64,000 nucleotides of DNA from JAHEJE01 sp965216335 (GTDB taxonomy: Bacteria; Pseudomonadota; Alphaproteobacteria; Rhizobiales; Aestuariivirgaceae): contig OZ244154.1 in the NCBI GenBank assembly GCA_965216335.1, positions 2,790,001-2,854,000 on the forward strand. The letters run 5' to 3'. This document shows positions 41,371-51,578 of the stretch, piece after piece; position 1 is the first letter of the stretch, and every line of letters starts with the position of its first letter. Under the pieces are notes generated by a model. That model worked only from the letters and a program-made list of their open reading frames with translations. It was not told the origin of the DNA and made no database searches. A program made the position numbers and the translations under genes.

Positions 41371-41928
41371 GTGACAACACAGGACCAGACACAGCCGGGC
41401 GTTAAACTGCCCTGGACAGACGACCGCGTTGAGTTGCTGAAAAAGCTGTGGGCCGAAGGCCTGAGCGCCAGTCAGATCGCCGCCCAGCTGGCCGGCGGCG
41501 TGACCCGCAATGCGGTCATCGGCAAGGTGCACCGGCTCGGCCTGTCCGGCCGCACCACGACCAGCCGGTCGTCTGCACCGCGTCCGCGCCGTCCCCGTCA
41601 GCCAAGCCACCCCAGCCGCAACGGCGCCATGCCGACAGCCGGTGCCAACGCACTCAAGCCGCAGGCCAACATCAAACCGGCCCCTGCACCGGAGCCGGAA
41701 CCGGAGCCGATCCGTCTGGTCAACCTGCCGTCCGGCGGCGACCGCGTATCGGTTCTCGATCTCACGGAGAAAACCTGCCGCTGGCCGATTGGCGACCCGG
41801 GTTCGGAAGAATTCTGTTTCTGCGGCCATGCCCCCAAGGCGGGAGCGCCCTATTGCGATTATCATGTCCGGGTTGCCTACCAGCCGGCTCAGGACCGGCG
41901 CGCCCGCCGGACCGCATCAGGGCGTTAG
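41371..41928 (+). CDS. gcrA: GcrA cell-cycle regulator
   Basis: A 185-residue GcrA. The DNA-binding N terminus is nearly invariant: PWTDDRVELLKKLWAEGLSA followed by TRNAVIGKVHRLGLSGR. A proline-rich linker (PAPAPEPEPEP) leads to the sigma-70-interacting C-terminal domain (EKTCRWPIGDPGSEEFCFCG, YCDYHVRVAYQP). GcrA is a sigma-70 cofactor that activates promoters carrying CcrM-methylated GANTC sites. The GTG start is chosen because AAGGAGGG lies 7 bp upstream; it adds a short lead (TTQDQTQPGVKL) relative to most homologues. A CtrA site and direct repeats precede the gene; a terminator follows. Confidence 0.94.
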   Translation: MTTQDQTQPGVKLPWTDDRVELLKKLWAEGLSASQIAAQLAGGVTRNAVIGKVHRLGLSGRTTTSRSSAPRPRRPRQPSHPSRNGAMPTAGANALKPQANIKPAPAPEPEPEPIRLVNLPSGGDRVSVLDLTEKTCRWPIGDPGSEEFCFCGHAPKAGAPYCDYHVRVAYQPAQDRRARRTASGR

Positions 41929-42016
41929 ATCAAAGTCCATCCGGCTGAGATTTGCACTGAGTGGTTATCGCAACCTTGCTGCAAAAGAATAATCACGGCA
42001 GCAGTCTTTCGGGAAA

Positions 42017-42057
42017 AAAAGAGCCTAGAAACAATACGTTAAGCGAAGGGCTCTTTT
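42017..42057 (+). terminator. Intrinsic terminator after gcrA
   Basis: AAAAGAGCC (42017-42025) pairs exactly with GGCTCTTTT (42049-42057) across a 23-nt loop. The T-run on the 3' side suits plus-strand termination of gcrA, and the A-run on the 5' side would allow function in the other direction too. Confidence 0.65.
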
Positions 42058-42096
42058 CGCCTGTGAGGGCGCGGCAGGCAACGCCGCACCGCATTG

Positions 42097-42110
42097 GGAA
42101 CGATCGTTCC
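42097..42110. promoter_or_regulatory. Perfect 14-bp palindrome upstream of the TadG-like gene
   Basis: GGAACGATCGTTCC is an exact palindrome 96 bp before the TadG-like start. It contains GGAAC on both strands but no correctly spaced GTT for a general-stress EcfG promoter, so an operator is more likely than a promoter. Confidence 0.4.
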
Positions 42111-42205
42111 GCCTCGCTACAATTTGATTAAAATTGTCATCTTAATTGACAGTATTCGTTCTGTTTCTACAGGCAGGGTGCTCCGGACAAAGGAAATCCG
42201 GGTAA

Positions 42206-43576
42206 ATGTCAGTAGCAACGCAAATCAGACGTTTTGCAGGAGACGCGCGCGCCAGCGTGGCGATGATCTCTGCGGTCGTGCTGCTGGCGTTGCTCATGGC
42301 GGCGGGCATGGCCCTCGACTATGCTTCTGCCATTCGCCAGCGCGCCGAGCTGCAGGCAGCCGCCGATTCGGCGGCCATTGCCGGCGCCAAGGAAATCCCT
42401 CTGGCCCTGACCGATACGACCCGCGTCCAGATCGTTGCCGAGAGTTTTGCCCGCACCAATCTCGGCATGTCGACCAAGCAGACCAGCCCGACCGGTGGTG
42501 ACGATGGCGACGAAAGCTCATCCAAGATGATGATGTCTTCCGCCATGATGATGTCTTCGGATTCCACCTCCAGCGGTTCCGGCGGTTCCGGCGGAGGCAA
42601 TGGTTCTGCAACTGTGAACGCTCTGGTGATCGAGGAAGAAAACACCGTGGCTGTCACGATCAGCGCACCGCGCCTGTCCTATTTCGGCGGTATTCTGCCC
42701 GGCGCCGATACCATCTCCGTGACCGCCCGCGCCCAGACCATGGGCATGGGCAAGATTTGCGTCCTCGGTCTGATGGAGAGCAGCCTGTTCGCCGGCGTCC
42801 ACATCGATAACTCCGCCGCGCTTGAGGCCAACGAATGTGGTGTCTACAGCAACTCCACCAGCTTTGCCTCGATCCGCGCCGATGCCAGCGCCACCATGAC
42901 GGCCAGCATGATCTGTGCAGCCGGCGGCTATTGGGCGCAAAGCGGGTCGAGCTTCACCCCGGAACCGACCACCGACTGCCCGCCGATCCCCGATCCACTG
43001 TCAGACCGTCCGGCCCCCGACGTCGGCAGCTGCACCGCCATGGGCCTCGTTGTCGACGTCAACACGACCCTCGACCCGGGAACCTACTGCGGCGGTCTGA
43101 GTGTCACCAATGGCGCGGCCGTAACCCTTCGGCCCGGCATCTATGTCATCAAGGATGGCCCGCTCGCCGTCCAGGGCGCATCGAGCCTCACCGGCGAAAA
43201 CGTCGGCTTCTACCTGACCGGCAATGATTCCCTGTTCGATTTTGAACCCGATACGACCATCGACCTGGTCGCCCCCGCCGATGGCCCCATGGCCGGTTTG
43301 CTGTTCATGGAAGATAACTCGCTCACGGGGGCACGGCTGCACAGGATCCAGAGCAACAACGCCCGGCAGCTGCTGGGCACTATCTATCTGCCGAAAAGCA
43401 TCCTGCAGGTGGACGCCGACGCCCCGGTCGCCGACCAGTCCGCCTACACCGCCATCGTCGTCATGCGGCTGTGGCTCCAGGAAGGCCCGACCCTGGTGCT
43501 GAACTCCGACTACAGCGCCACCGAAGTCCCCGTCCCCGCCGCCATTTCCGGCGGTCGCGTCGTGTTGACCCAGTAG
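42206..43576 (+). CDS. TadE/TadG-like pilus assembly protein
   Basis: A 456-residue protein starting with a TadE/G-type N terminus: a short charged lead, then a single membrane helix (VAMISAVVLLALLMAAGMAL) followed by YASAIRQRAELQAAADSAAI, the typical pseudopilin-like helix. The rest is extracytoplasmic. Residues 105-135 are low complexity, with runs of Met, Ser and Gly (KMMMSSAMMMSSDSTSSG), before a beta-rich domain (GVHIDNSAALEANECGVYSN, VTLRPGIYVIKDGPLAVQG). It probably belongs to the Flp pilus or surface system, away from the tad genes at the left edge. Confidence 0.82.
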   Translation: MSVATQIRRFAGDARASVAMISAVVLLALLMAAGMALDYASAIRQRAELQAAADSAAIAGAKEIPLALTDTTRVQIVAESFARTNLGMSTKQTSPTGGDDGDESSSKMMMSSAMMMSSDSTSSGSGGSGGGNGSATVNALVIEEENTVAVTISAPRLSYFGGILPGADTISVTARAQTMGMGKICVLGLMESSLFAGVHIDNSAALEANECGVYSNSTSFASIRADASATMTASMICAAGGYWAQSGSSFTPEPTTDCPPIPDPLSDRPAPDVGSCTAMGLVVDVNTTLDPGTYCGGLSVTNGAAVTLRPGIYVIKDGPLAVQGASSLTGENVGFYLTGNDSLFDFEPDTTIDLVAPADGPMAGLLFMEDNSLTGARLHRIQSNNARQLLGTIYLPKSILQVDADAPVADQSAYTAIVVMRLWLQEGPTLVLNSDYSATEVPVPAAISGGRVVLTQ

Positions 43577-43582
43577 CCCCGG

Positions 43583-45076
43583 TTATCTGGACAGCGTGCG
43601 CCCCACCGCATCGGCCCAGCCGGCCAGCTTGCGTGCCCGCTCGTTTGCTTTCATCTTCGGTTTGAACCGTGTGTCGCGCGCCCATGTCCGCGCGAACCCG
43701 GCCTGTCCGGGCCACAGGCCGGCGCGCTGTCCGGCGAGCCAGGCCGCCCCCAGCGCCGTCGTCTCCAGGATCACCGGCCGGTCGACCGGCGCATCCAGAA
43801 TGTCGGCCAGCCGCTGCATGGTCCAGTCCGACGCCACCATGCCGCCGTCGACCCGCAACACGGTCTTGCCGCGCGTTGCCGCTTTCCAGTCCTTCTTCAT
43901 TGCCGCCAGCAGGTCGTGGGTCTGGTAACACACCGCCTCCAGCGTCGCCTTGGCGATCTCGTTCGGTCCGGTGCCGCGCGTCAGCCCGAACAGCGCGCCG
44001 CGCGCATCGGCATCCCAATAGGGCGCCCCCAGCCCGACGAAGGCCGGCACCAGATAGACGTCCTGGTTCGGGTCGGCCTTGTCTGCCATCGCCCCGCTTT
44101 GCGCTGCATCCTTCATGAAACCCAGCCCGTCGCGCAGCCATTGCACGCTCGCCCCGGCCATGAAGATCGATCCTTCCAGCGCATAGGTCGTCTTGCCGTT
44201 CAGTCGGTAGGCAATGGTCGTCAGCAGCCGGTTCTTCGAGCACACCCGGTCGGTGCCGGTGTTGAGCAGGGCAAAACACCCCGTGCCATAGGTCGACTTC
44301 AGCATGCCCGGCTTGAAGCAGGCATTGCCGATCGCTGCCGCCTGCTGGTCGCCGGCCACGCCGAATATCGGAATGTCCGCACCCAGAACCTTTCGGTCCG
44401 TCACCCCGAAATCGTCGGCGCAATCGAGCACCTCGGGCAAGACGGCCTTCGGCACATCGAGTGTCTTCAGCAGCTTTGCATCCCATTTGCCGGTGCCGAT
44501 ATTGAACATCAGCGTGCGCGAGGCATTCGTTGCATCGCTCACATGCCGCGCCCCGCCGGTCAGCCGCCAGATCAGGAAGCTGTCGATGGTCCCGAAAGCG
44601 ATCTCGCCCGCTTCGGCGCGCTTGCGCAGGCCCTTCACCTTGTCGAGCAGCCAGGCCACCTTGGTGCCGGAAAAATACGGATCGAGCAGAAGGCCGGTCC
44701 TGCGGGTGAACGCCGCCTCATGACCGTCCGCCTTCAGCCGGGCGCACATGTCAGCCGTGCGCCGGTCCTGCCAGACAATCGCATTGTGCACCGGCTTGCC
44801 CGTCCTGCGGTCCCACAACACCGTGGTCTCGCGCTGGTTGGTAATGCCGATCGCTGCGACATCGCCCGCCGTGATCCCGGCCCTGCGGATGGCGCCCTTG
44901 CAGGTCGCGACCACCGTTCGCCAGATATCCTCCGGATCATGTTCCACCCAGCCCGAGTTGGGAAAATGCTGGGCGAACTCCTTCTGGCTCACCGCCACCA
45001 CCGCCTGGGCATCGTCGAACACGATCGCCCGCGACGACGTGGTGCCCTGATCGATTGCAAGCACATACCCCGGCAT
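43583..45076 (-). CDS. glpK: Glycerol kinase
   Basis: A 497-residue FGGY-family kinase with the glycerol kinase signatures: LAIDQGTTSSRAIVFD at the N terminus, WQDRRTADMC near residue 105, the FGVAGDQQAAAIGNACF and KSTYGTGCFALLNTG segments near residues 250-275, and LEAVCYQTHDLLAAMKKD. It makes sn-glycerol 3-phosphate from glycerol and ATP. It is the last gene of glpR-glpD-glpK, 30 bp after glpD, and converges with the TadG-like gene 6 bp away. The imported glycerol would come from the divergent ABC transporter. Confidence 0.97.
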   Translation of the reverse strand: MPGYVLAIDQGTTSSRAIVFDDAQAVVAVSQKEFAQHFPNSGWVEHDPEDIWRTVVATCKGAIRRAGITAGDVAAIGITNQRETTVLWDRRTGKPVHNAIVWQDRRTADMCARLKADGHEAAFTRRTGLLLDPYFSGTKVAWLLDKVKGLRKRAEAGEIAFGTIDSFLIWRLTGGARHVSDATNASRTLMFNIGTGKWDAKLLKTLDVPKAVLPEVLDCADDFGVTDRKVLGADIPIFGVAGDQQAAAIGNACFKPGMLKSTYGTGCFALLNTGTDRVCSKNRLLTTIAYRLNGKTTYALEGSIFMAGASVQWLRDGLGFMKDAAQSGAMADKADPNQDVYLVPAFVGLGAPYWDADARGALFGLTRGTGPNEIAKATLEAVCYQTHDLLAAMKKDWKAATRGKTVLRVDGGMVASDWTMQRLADILDAPVDRPVILETTALGAAWLAGQRAGLWPGQAGFARTWARDTRFKPKMKANERARKLAGWADAVGRTLSR

Positions 45077-45106
45077 TGCCTCACCTCTCCCGTTTCACGG
45101 CCACTG

Positions 45107-46657
45107 TCAGGCCGGAGCCTGCGCCGCCGCGCGCTCGCGCCCCGGTGCCCCGGCCCTCATGAACGCCGCCACCGCCGCGACCTGATCTTCGCTCATCGCG
45201 ATCCCCATCCGCGTGCGGCGGAACAGCACGTCCTCGGCCTCCACCGCCCACTCGTTGTGCATCAGATACCGGATTTCCGCCCCATGCAAGCCGTTGCCGA
45301 AATCGGTTCCCAGGTCCTCAAGGCTTGCAGTCCCGTCCAATACCCTGGCCGCTTCGGTGCCGTAATGGCGCACCAGCCGGCGCATCAGCCCGGCCGGCAC
45401 GAACCCGTAGCGCGTCTGCAGGTCATCGACCAGCCTGCCGAACCCGGTGACCGGAAAATCGCCTCCGGGCAGCGCCGCCGTCTCGGTCCATGCACCGCCG
45501 CGCGCTCCAAGGCGGTCCTCCACCTCTTCGAGCATCGCTTCGGCCAGCTTGCGGTAGGTGGTGATCTTGCCGCCGAAAATGTTGATCAGGCTGCCGCCGC
45601 CGACCGCCGCTTCGGCCTTGATCACGTAGTCGCGCGTCGCCTCCTGGGCCTTCGATGCGCCGTCGTCATACAGCGGCCGCACCCCGGAATAGGTCCACAC
45701 AACATCATCGGGCGTTACCGGCTCGCGGAAATAGGCGCTCGCCATGTCGCACAGATAGCGCGTCTCGGCGGCGGAAATTTCCGGTTTCGCCATGTCTTCG
45801 CCATGGTCGGCGTCGGTCGTGCCGATCAGTGTATAGTCGTCCTCGTAGGGGATCGCGAAAATGATCCGGTCGTCGGCGTTCTGAAAGATGTAGCTGCGGT
45901 CATGATCGAATTTGCGCGGCACCACGATGTGACTGCCCCGCACCAGCCGCACATTGTGCACATCGTTCAACCCGAACACCGATTTCAGCACGTTGTCGAC
46001 CCAGGGTCCCGCCGCGTTGATCACCACCTTGGCGGCGATCTCCTGCGATCCGCCGGACGGCCCGGCCAGCGACAGTCGCCAGGCCCCGCCATCGAACTCA
46101 GCCTGCGTCACCCTGGTCCGCACCCGGATATCGGCCCCACGCGCCGCCGCATCGCGCAGGTTCAGCACCACCAGCCGCGAATCCTCCACCCAGCAGTCGG
46201 AATATTCGAACCCCTTGCGGAACGCCGGCTTCAGCGGCCCGCCGGCATCGTCGCGCCCCAGGTCCAGTGTCTTCGTTCCCGGCAACAGCTTGCGTCCGCC
46301 CAGGTGGTCGTACAGGAACAGTCCCAGCCGCAGCAGCCAGGCCGGCCGCATCCCCTTGTGACAGGGCAGCACGAACCGCATCGGCCGGATGATGTGCGGT
46401 GCGATCTTCCACAGCACCTCACGCTCGCTCAGCGCCTTGCGAACCAGCAGGAATTCGTAGTGCTCCAGGTAGCGCAAGCCGCCGTGGATCAGCTTGGTAG
46501 ATGCCGACGATGTGCCGCCGCCGATGTCGCCTGCCTCGCACAGGCACACCGAAAACCCGCGCCCCGCCGCATCGCGGGCAATCCCGGCACCATTGATCCC
46601 GCCGCCGATGATAGCGATATCGAATACTGGTTGTGGGTGGTGCTGTCGTGCCGTCAT
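45107..46657 (-). CDS. glpD: Aerobic glycerol-3-phosphate dehydrogenase
   Basis: A 516-residue FAD-dependent dehydrogenase. The dinucleotide-binding motif DIAIIGGGINGAGIARDAAG is at the N terminus, followed by GGTSSASTKLIHGGLRYLEH with the family His, then RGSHIVVPRKF and WTYSGVRPLYDD. The C-terminal helical domain ends at the RRTRMGIAMSEDQVAAVAAF segment. It oxidises glycerol 3-phosphate to dihydroxyacetone phosphate and passes electrons to ubiquinone at the inner membrane. Its start overlaps the glpR stop (ATGA). Confidence 0.96.
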   Translation of the reverse strand: MTARQHHPQPVFDIAIIGGGINGAGIARDAAGRGFSVCLCEAGDIGGGTSSASTKLIHGGLRYLEHYEFLLVRKALSEREVLWKIAPHIIRPMRFVLPCHKGMRPAWLLRLGLFLYDHLGGRKLLPGTKTLDLGRDDAGGPLKPAFRKGFEYSDCWVEDSRLVVLNLRDAAARGADIRVRTRVTQAEFDGGAWRLSLAGPSGGSQEIAAKVVINAAGPWVDNVLKSVFGLNDVHNVRLVRGSHIVVPRKFDHDRSYIFQNADDRIIFAIPYEDDYTLIGTTDADHGEDMAKPEISAAETRYLCDMASAYFREPVTPDDVVWTYSGVRPLYDDGASKAQEATRDYVIKAEAAVGGGSLINIFGGKITTYRKLAEAMLEEVEDRLGARGGAWTETAALPGGDFPVTGFGRLVDDLQTRYGFVPAGLMRRLVRHYGTEAARVLDGTASLEDLGTDFGNGLHGAEIRYLMHNEWAVEAEDVLFRRTRMGIAMSEDQVAAVAAFMRAGAPGRERAAAQAPA

Positions 46658-47454
46658 CGTTTGGTGCTCTCATGCATCGCCGCCACCTGACGGTCGGCTG
46701 TCACCAGCTCCACACCGGCATGTGTGCACAGATCGCTGAAGCTTTCCGGCGGGGCTGCGTCGGTGACGATCATGTCGAGCGCCGACACATGGCCAATCTG
46801 CACCGGCGCGCGCCGTTCGAATTTACCGGCGTCGGCCACCAGTATCTTGTGCCGCGCCTGTTCGAGGATCGCCTGGGCAACCCGCACCTCGCGGTAGTCG
46901 AAGTCGAGCAGCGCCCCGTCCTCGTCGATGGCCGATGCCCCGATCACCGCATAATCGACCTTGAACTGCCGGATCAGGTCGATCGCCGCCGCCCCGACGA
47001 TACCGCTGTCGGACTTGCGCACCATGCCGCCGGTCACGATCAGCTCGACGCCCGGCGCATCCGACAGGATCATCGCCACGTTGAGGTTGTTGGTGATCAC
47101 CATCAGCTCTGAGTGGTGCCGCAGCGCATGCGCCACCTGTTCGGTGGTCGTACCGATATTGAGGATCAGCGACGCCCCGTCCGGGATCAGCCCGGCCACC
47201 GTGTCGGCGATGCGCGCCTTGCCGTCGGCTGCAATGTCGCGCCGTGCCTGGTAGGCCACATTGACCGTGCTTGACGGAAACACCGCCCCGCCATGCACCC
47301 GGTGCAGCCGTTCCAAGTCGCACAGATCGTTCAGATCCTTGCGGATGGTTTGCGGTGTGACCGCAAAGCGCTCTGCCAACGTGTCGACATCGACCCGGCC
47401 GTCTCGCCGGGCGATCTCCAGAATGTCGGCTTGTCTGGGCGGCAGCGGCTGCAT
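46654..47454 (-). CDS. glpR: DeoR/GlpR family transcriptional repressor
   Basis: A 266-residue DeoR-family regulator. The N-terminal winged helix is RQADILEIARRDGRVDVDTL with VTPQTIRKDLNDLCDLERLH; the C-terminal sugar-phosphate sensor domain has LILNIGTTTEQVAHAL and VGAAAIDLIRQFKVDYAVIG. It most likely represses both glp transcripts, with glycerol 3-phosphate as inducer as in other GlpR proteins. The ATG (MQPLPPRQADILEI) has AGAGG 6 bp upstream; an upstream in-frame extension is ignored. It is the first gene of glpR-glpD-glpK and sits next to the shared control region. Confidence 0.92.
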   Translation of the reverse strand: MQPLPPRQADILEIARRDGRVDVDTLAERFAVTPQTIRKDLNDLCDLERLHRVHGGAVFPSSTVNVAYQARRDIAADGKARIADTVAGLIPDGASLILNIGTTTEQVAHALRHHSELMVITNNLNVAMILSDAPGVELIVTGGMVRKSDSGIVGAAAIDLIRQFKVDYAVIGASAIDEDGALLDFDYREVRVAQAILEQARHKILVADAGKFERRAPVQIGHVSALDMIVTDAAPPESFSDLCTHAGVELVTADRQVAAMHESTKR

Positions 47455-47476
47455 ATGATGCCTCTTGGTTGGCCTT

Positions 47477-47490
47477 TCGCATAATTGCGA
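47477..47490. promoter_or_regulatory. Palindrome in the glp divergent control region
   Basis: TCGCATAATTGCGA has exact 5-bp arms and a central TAAT. It lies 23 bp upstream of glpR and 122 bp upstream of glpV, inside the 157-bp region that must drive both glp transcripts. It is a candidate GlpR operator. A second possible site is the TTGTTCGTATTGTTGTTC stretch at about 47532-47550. Confidence 0.5.
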
Positions 47491-47611
47491 TAATTTTCTC
47501 CTTGAATCAATATCGAACCCATTGACTTTCACTTTTGTTCGTATTGTTGTTCTGGGAGTTCAGCTTTTGGGACGGGCGCGCCTTTCAAACGGATAACGAG
47601 GAGGAGGAAAC

Positions 47612-49345
<1,734 letters not shown>

Positions 49346-49424
49346 TCCGGTAGTGTCAGCATGACCGGCACCCGGCGCAGACATTGCGCCGGGTGTCGTT
49401 TTCCTGAAGCGCAAGGGGAGAGGC

Positions 49425-50504
49425 ATGGCGCTGGAACTGAAGGCCGTCACCAAGCGTGCCGGTGCCGAGGACCACATCTATCCGACCGATCTGACGCTCG
49501 AACCCGGGCGTTTCAACATCCTGCTCGGCACCACGCTGGCCGGCAAGACCAGCCTCATGCAGCTCATGGCCGGCCTGGTCAAACCGTCTTCCGGCGAGGT
49601 CTGGTTCAACGGTCAGAACGTCACCGGCGTTGCCGTGCAGAAACGCAACGTCTCGATGGTCTACCAGCAGTTCATCAACTACCCGAACATGTCGGTGTTC
49701 GACAACATTGCCTCGCCCCTGCGCGTCGCCCGCCTGCCCGACGCCGAGATCAAACGGCGCGTCGGCGATATGGCCGAGCTGTTGCGTATCTCCGCCATGC
49801 TCGACCGCCGTCCGTCAGAACTGTCCGGCGGCCAGCAGCAGCGCACCGCCATGGCCCGCGCCATGGTCAAGGACTCAGACCTCATCCTGCTCGATGAGCC
49901 GCTCGCCAACCTCGACTTCAAACTGCGTGAGGAGTTGCGCGACGAACTGCCGAAGATTTTCGCAGAACGCAACTGCGTCGTCGTCTACGCCACGACCGAG
50001 CCCGTCGAGGCGCTGTTGTTCGGCGGCCATACGGCCGCGCTGCACGAAGGCCGCGTTGCCGATTTCGGGCCGACCGGCGAGATCTACCGCCACCCGGCCA
50101 GCCTGACCAGCGCCCGCGTGTTCTCCGAACCGCCGATCAACATCGCCACCGTCACCAAGTCCGGCAAGCGCATGCATCTCAACGACCGGGTGTCGTGGCC
50201 TGCCGACCCGGCCCTGCCCGATGGGTCCTACACCATCGGCCTGCGCCCGCACCATGTCTCGCCTCGTCAAACCGCCGGCGCGGTCAAGATCGACGGCACC
50301 GTCAACGTCGCCGAGCTGTCGGGTTCGGAATCGATGATCCACTTCGACGCCTATGGCGATCCGTGGATCTCCCTGTCGCACGGCGTCCACCCCTACGAGA
50401 CGGGTGAAACCGCGACGCTTTATGCCGACATGGCGCATGCCTTCTACTTCGATCAATCAGGGCGTCTGGTCGGCCCGGCGGCCGACACCAGGCGGGCGGC
50501 ATAG
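49425..50504 (+). CDS. glpS: Glycerol ABC transporter ATP-binding protein GlpS
   Basis: A 359-residue MalK-type ATPase. Walker A is LLGTTLAGKTSLMQLMAG, the signature motif LSGGQQQRTAMARAM (133-137 for LSGGQ) is canonical, and Walker B is LILLDEPLANLDF with the catalytic Glu. The switch region reads YATTEPVEAL where MalK has YVTHDQ, so the H-loop histidine is replaced by Thr191. A C-terminal regulatory TOBE-like domain follows (LRPHHVSPRQ). It pairs with GlpT to drive glycerol import. GlpT begins 2 bp after its stop. Confidence 0.93.
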   Translation: MALELKAVTKRAGAEDHIYPTDLTLEPGRFNILLGTTLAGKTSLMQLMAGLVKPSSGEVWFNGQNVTGVAVQKRNVSMVYQQFINYPNMSVFDNIASPLRVARLPDAEIKRRVGDMAELLRISAMLDRRPSELSGGQQQRTAMARAMVKDSDLILLDEPLANLDFKLREELRDELPKIFAERNCVVVYATTEPVEALLFGGHTAALHEGRVADFGPTGEIYRHPASLTSARVFSEPPINIATVTKSGKRMHLNDRVSWPADPALPDGSYTIGLRPHHVSPRQTAGAVKIDGTVNVAELSGSESMIHFDAYGDPWISLSHGVHPYETGETATLYADMAHAFYFDQSGRLVGPAADTRRAA

Positions 50505-50506
50505 CG

Positions 50507-51577
50507 ATGGCCAGACTTTCACTCGCCCGGCTCAAGCACAGCTATCTCGCCAACCCGCGCACCGATGCCGATTGGGCGCTCAAGGAGCTCAACCTCGACT
50601 GGGACGATGGCGGCGCCTATGCCCTGCTCGGACCCTCCGGTTGCGGCAAGACCACCCTGCTCAACATCATCTCCGGCCTGCTCAGGCCATCTGAGGGCAG
50701 GGTGCTGTTTGACGGCGACGACGTCACCGCCCTGCCGCCCGAACAGCGCAAGATTGCCCAGGTGTTCCAGTTCCCGGTCGTCTACGACACCATGACGGTG
50801 TTCGACAATCTCGCCTTTCCCCTGCGCAACCGCCGCGTGCCGGAGCCGGAAATCGAAAAGCGTGTTGCGGAGGTCGCCGAAATGACCGATCTCACCGCCA
50901 TGCTCGACAGGCGCGCCTCCGGCCTCACCGCCGACGGCAAGCAGAAAATCTCCCTCGGCCGAGGCCTGGTGCGCACCGACGTCAACGCCATCCTGTTCGA
51001 CGAACCGCTCACCGTCATCGACCCGCACCTCAAGTTCCAGCTCCGCTCCAAGCTCAAGGAACTGCACCAGCGCGTCGCCAACACCATGATCTACGTCACC
51101 CACGATCAGACCGAGGCCCTCACCTTCGCCGACAAGGTCGTCGTCATGAACGTCGGCGAGGTGGTGCAGACCGGCACGCCGGAAGAGCTGTTCGAAACCC
51201 CGCAGCACACCTTCGTCGGCCACTTCATCGGCTCGCCGGGCATGAACGTCATCCCCTGCGAAATCGACAACGGCAAGGCGGTATTCGCCGGCAAGCCGGT
51301 CAGGACCGCCAACATGGCCGAGGCAGGGATCACCGCGGCGGAGATCGGCATCCGCCCGGAATTCGTCCGCTTCGCCCGCTCAGGTCTGGAAGCCCGTGTC
51401 ACCAAGGTCGCCGACGCCGGGCGCTTCAATATTGTCGACACCGAGTGCGCCGGCCACACCATCAAGCTGCTGGTCCCCGAAGGCGGCGACATCCCGACCG
51501 AAACCACCCGTCTTGCCTTCGATGCAAAAAATGCCCGCATCTACGCCGACGGATGGCTGTGCGGGGCAGGGGGCTGA
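50507..51577 (+). CDS. glpT: Glycerol ABC transporter ATP-binding protein GlpT
   Basis: A 356-residue MalK-type ATPase. Walker A is LLGPSGCGKTTLLNIISG, Walker B AILFDEPLTVIDPH has the catalytic Glu, and the switch His199 is present in IYVTHDQTEAL. The signature motif is degenerate: GLTADGKQKISLGRGL (LTADG at 140-144) in place of LSGGQ, and the D-loop reads TVID. A C-terminal TOBE-like domain (GIRPEFVRFARSG) follows. Not to be confused with the E. coli glycerol-3-phosphate antiporter of the same name. Confidence 0.93.
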   Translation: MARLSLARLKHSYLANPRTDADWALKELNLDWDDGGAYALLGPSGCGKTTLLNIISGLLRPSEGRVLFDGDDVTALPPEQRKIAQVFQFPVVYDTMTVFDNLAFPLRNRRVPEPEIEKRVAEVAEMTDLTAMLDRRASGLTADGKQKISLGRGLVRTDVNAILFDEPLTVIDPHLKFQLRSKLKELHQRVANTMIYVTHDQTEALTFADKVVVMNVGEVVQTGTPEELFETPQHTFVGHFIGSPGMNVIPCEIDNGKAVFAGKPVRTANMAEAGITAAEIGIRPEFVRFARSGLEARVTKVADAGRFNIVDTECAGHTIKLLVPEGGDIPTETTRLAFDAKNARIYADGWLCGAGG

Positions 51578-51578
51578 T

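Noticed and set aside
43916..46690. 924-codon frame antisense to glpK and glpD
   Set aside because: It spans two clear genes on the other strand, is rich in His, Arg and Pro as expected of a GC-rich shadow, and matches no family.
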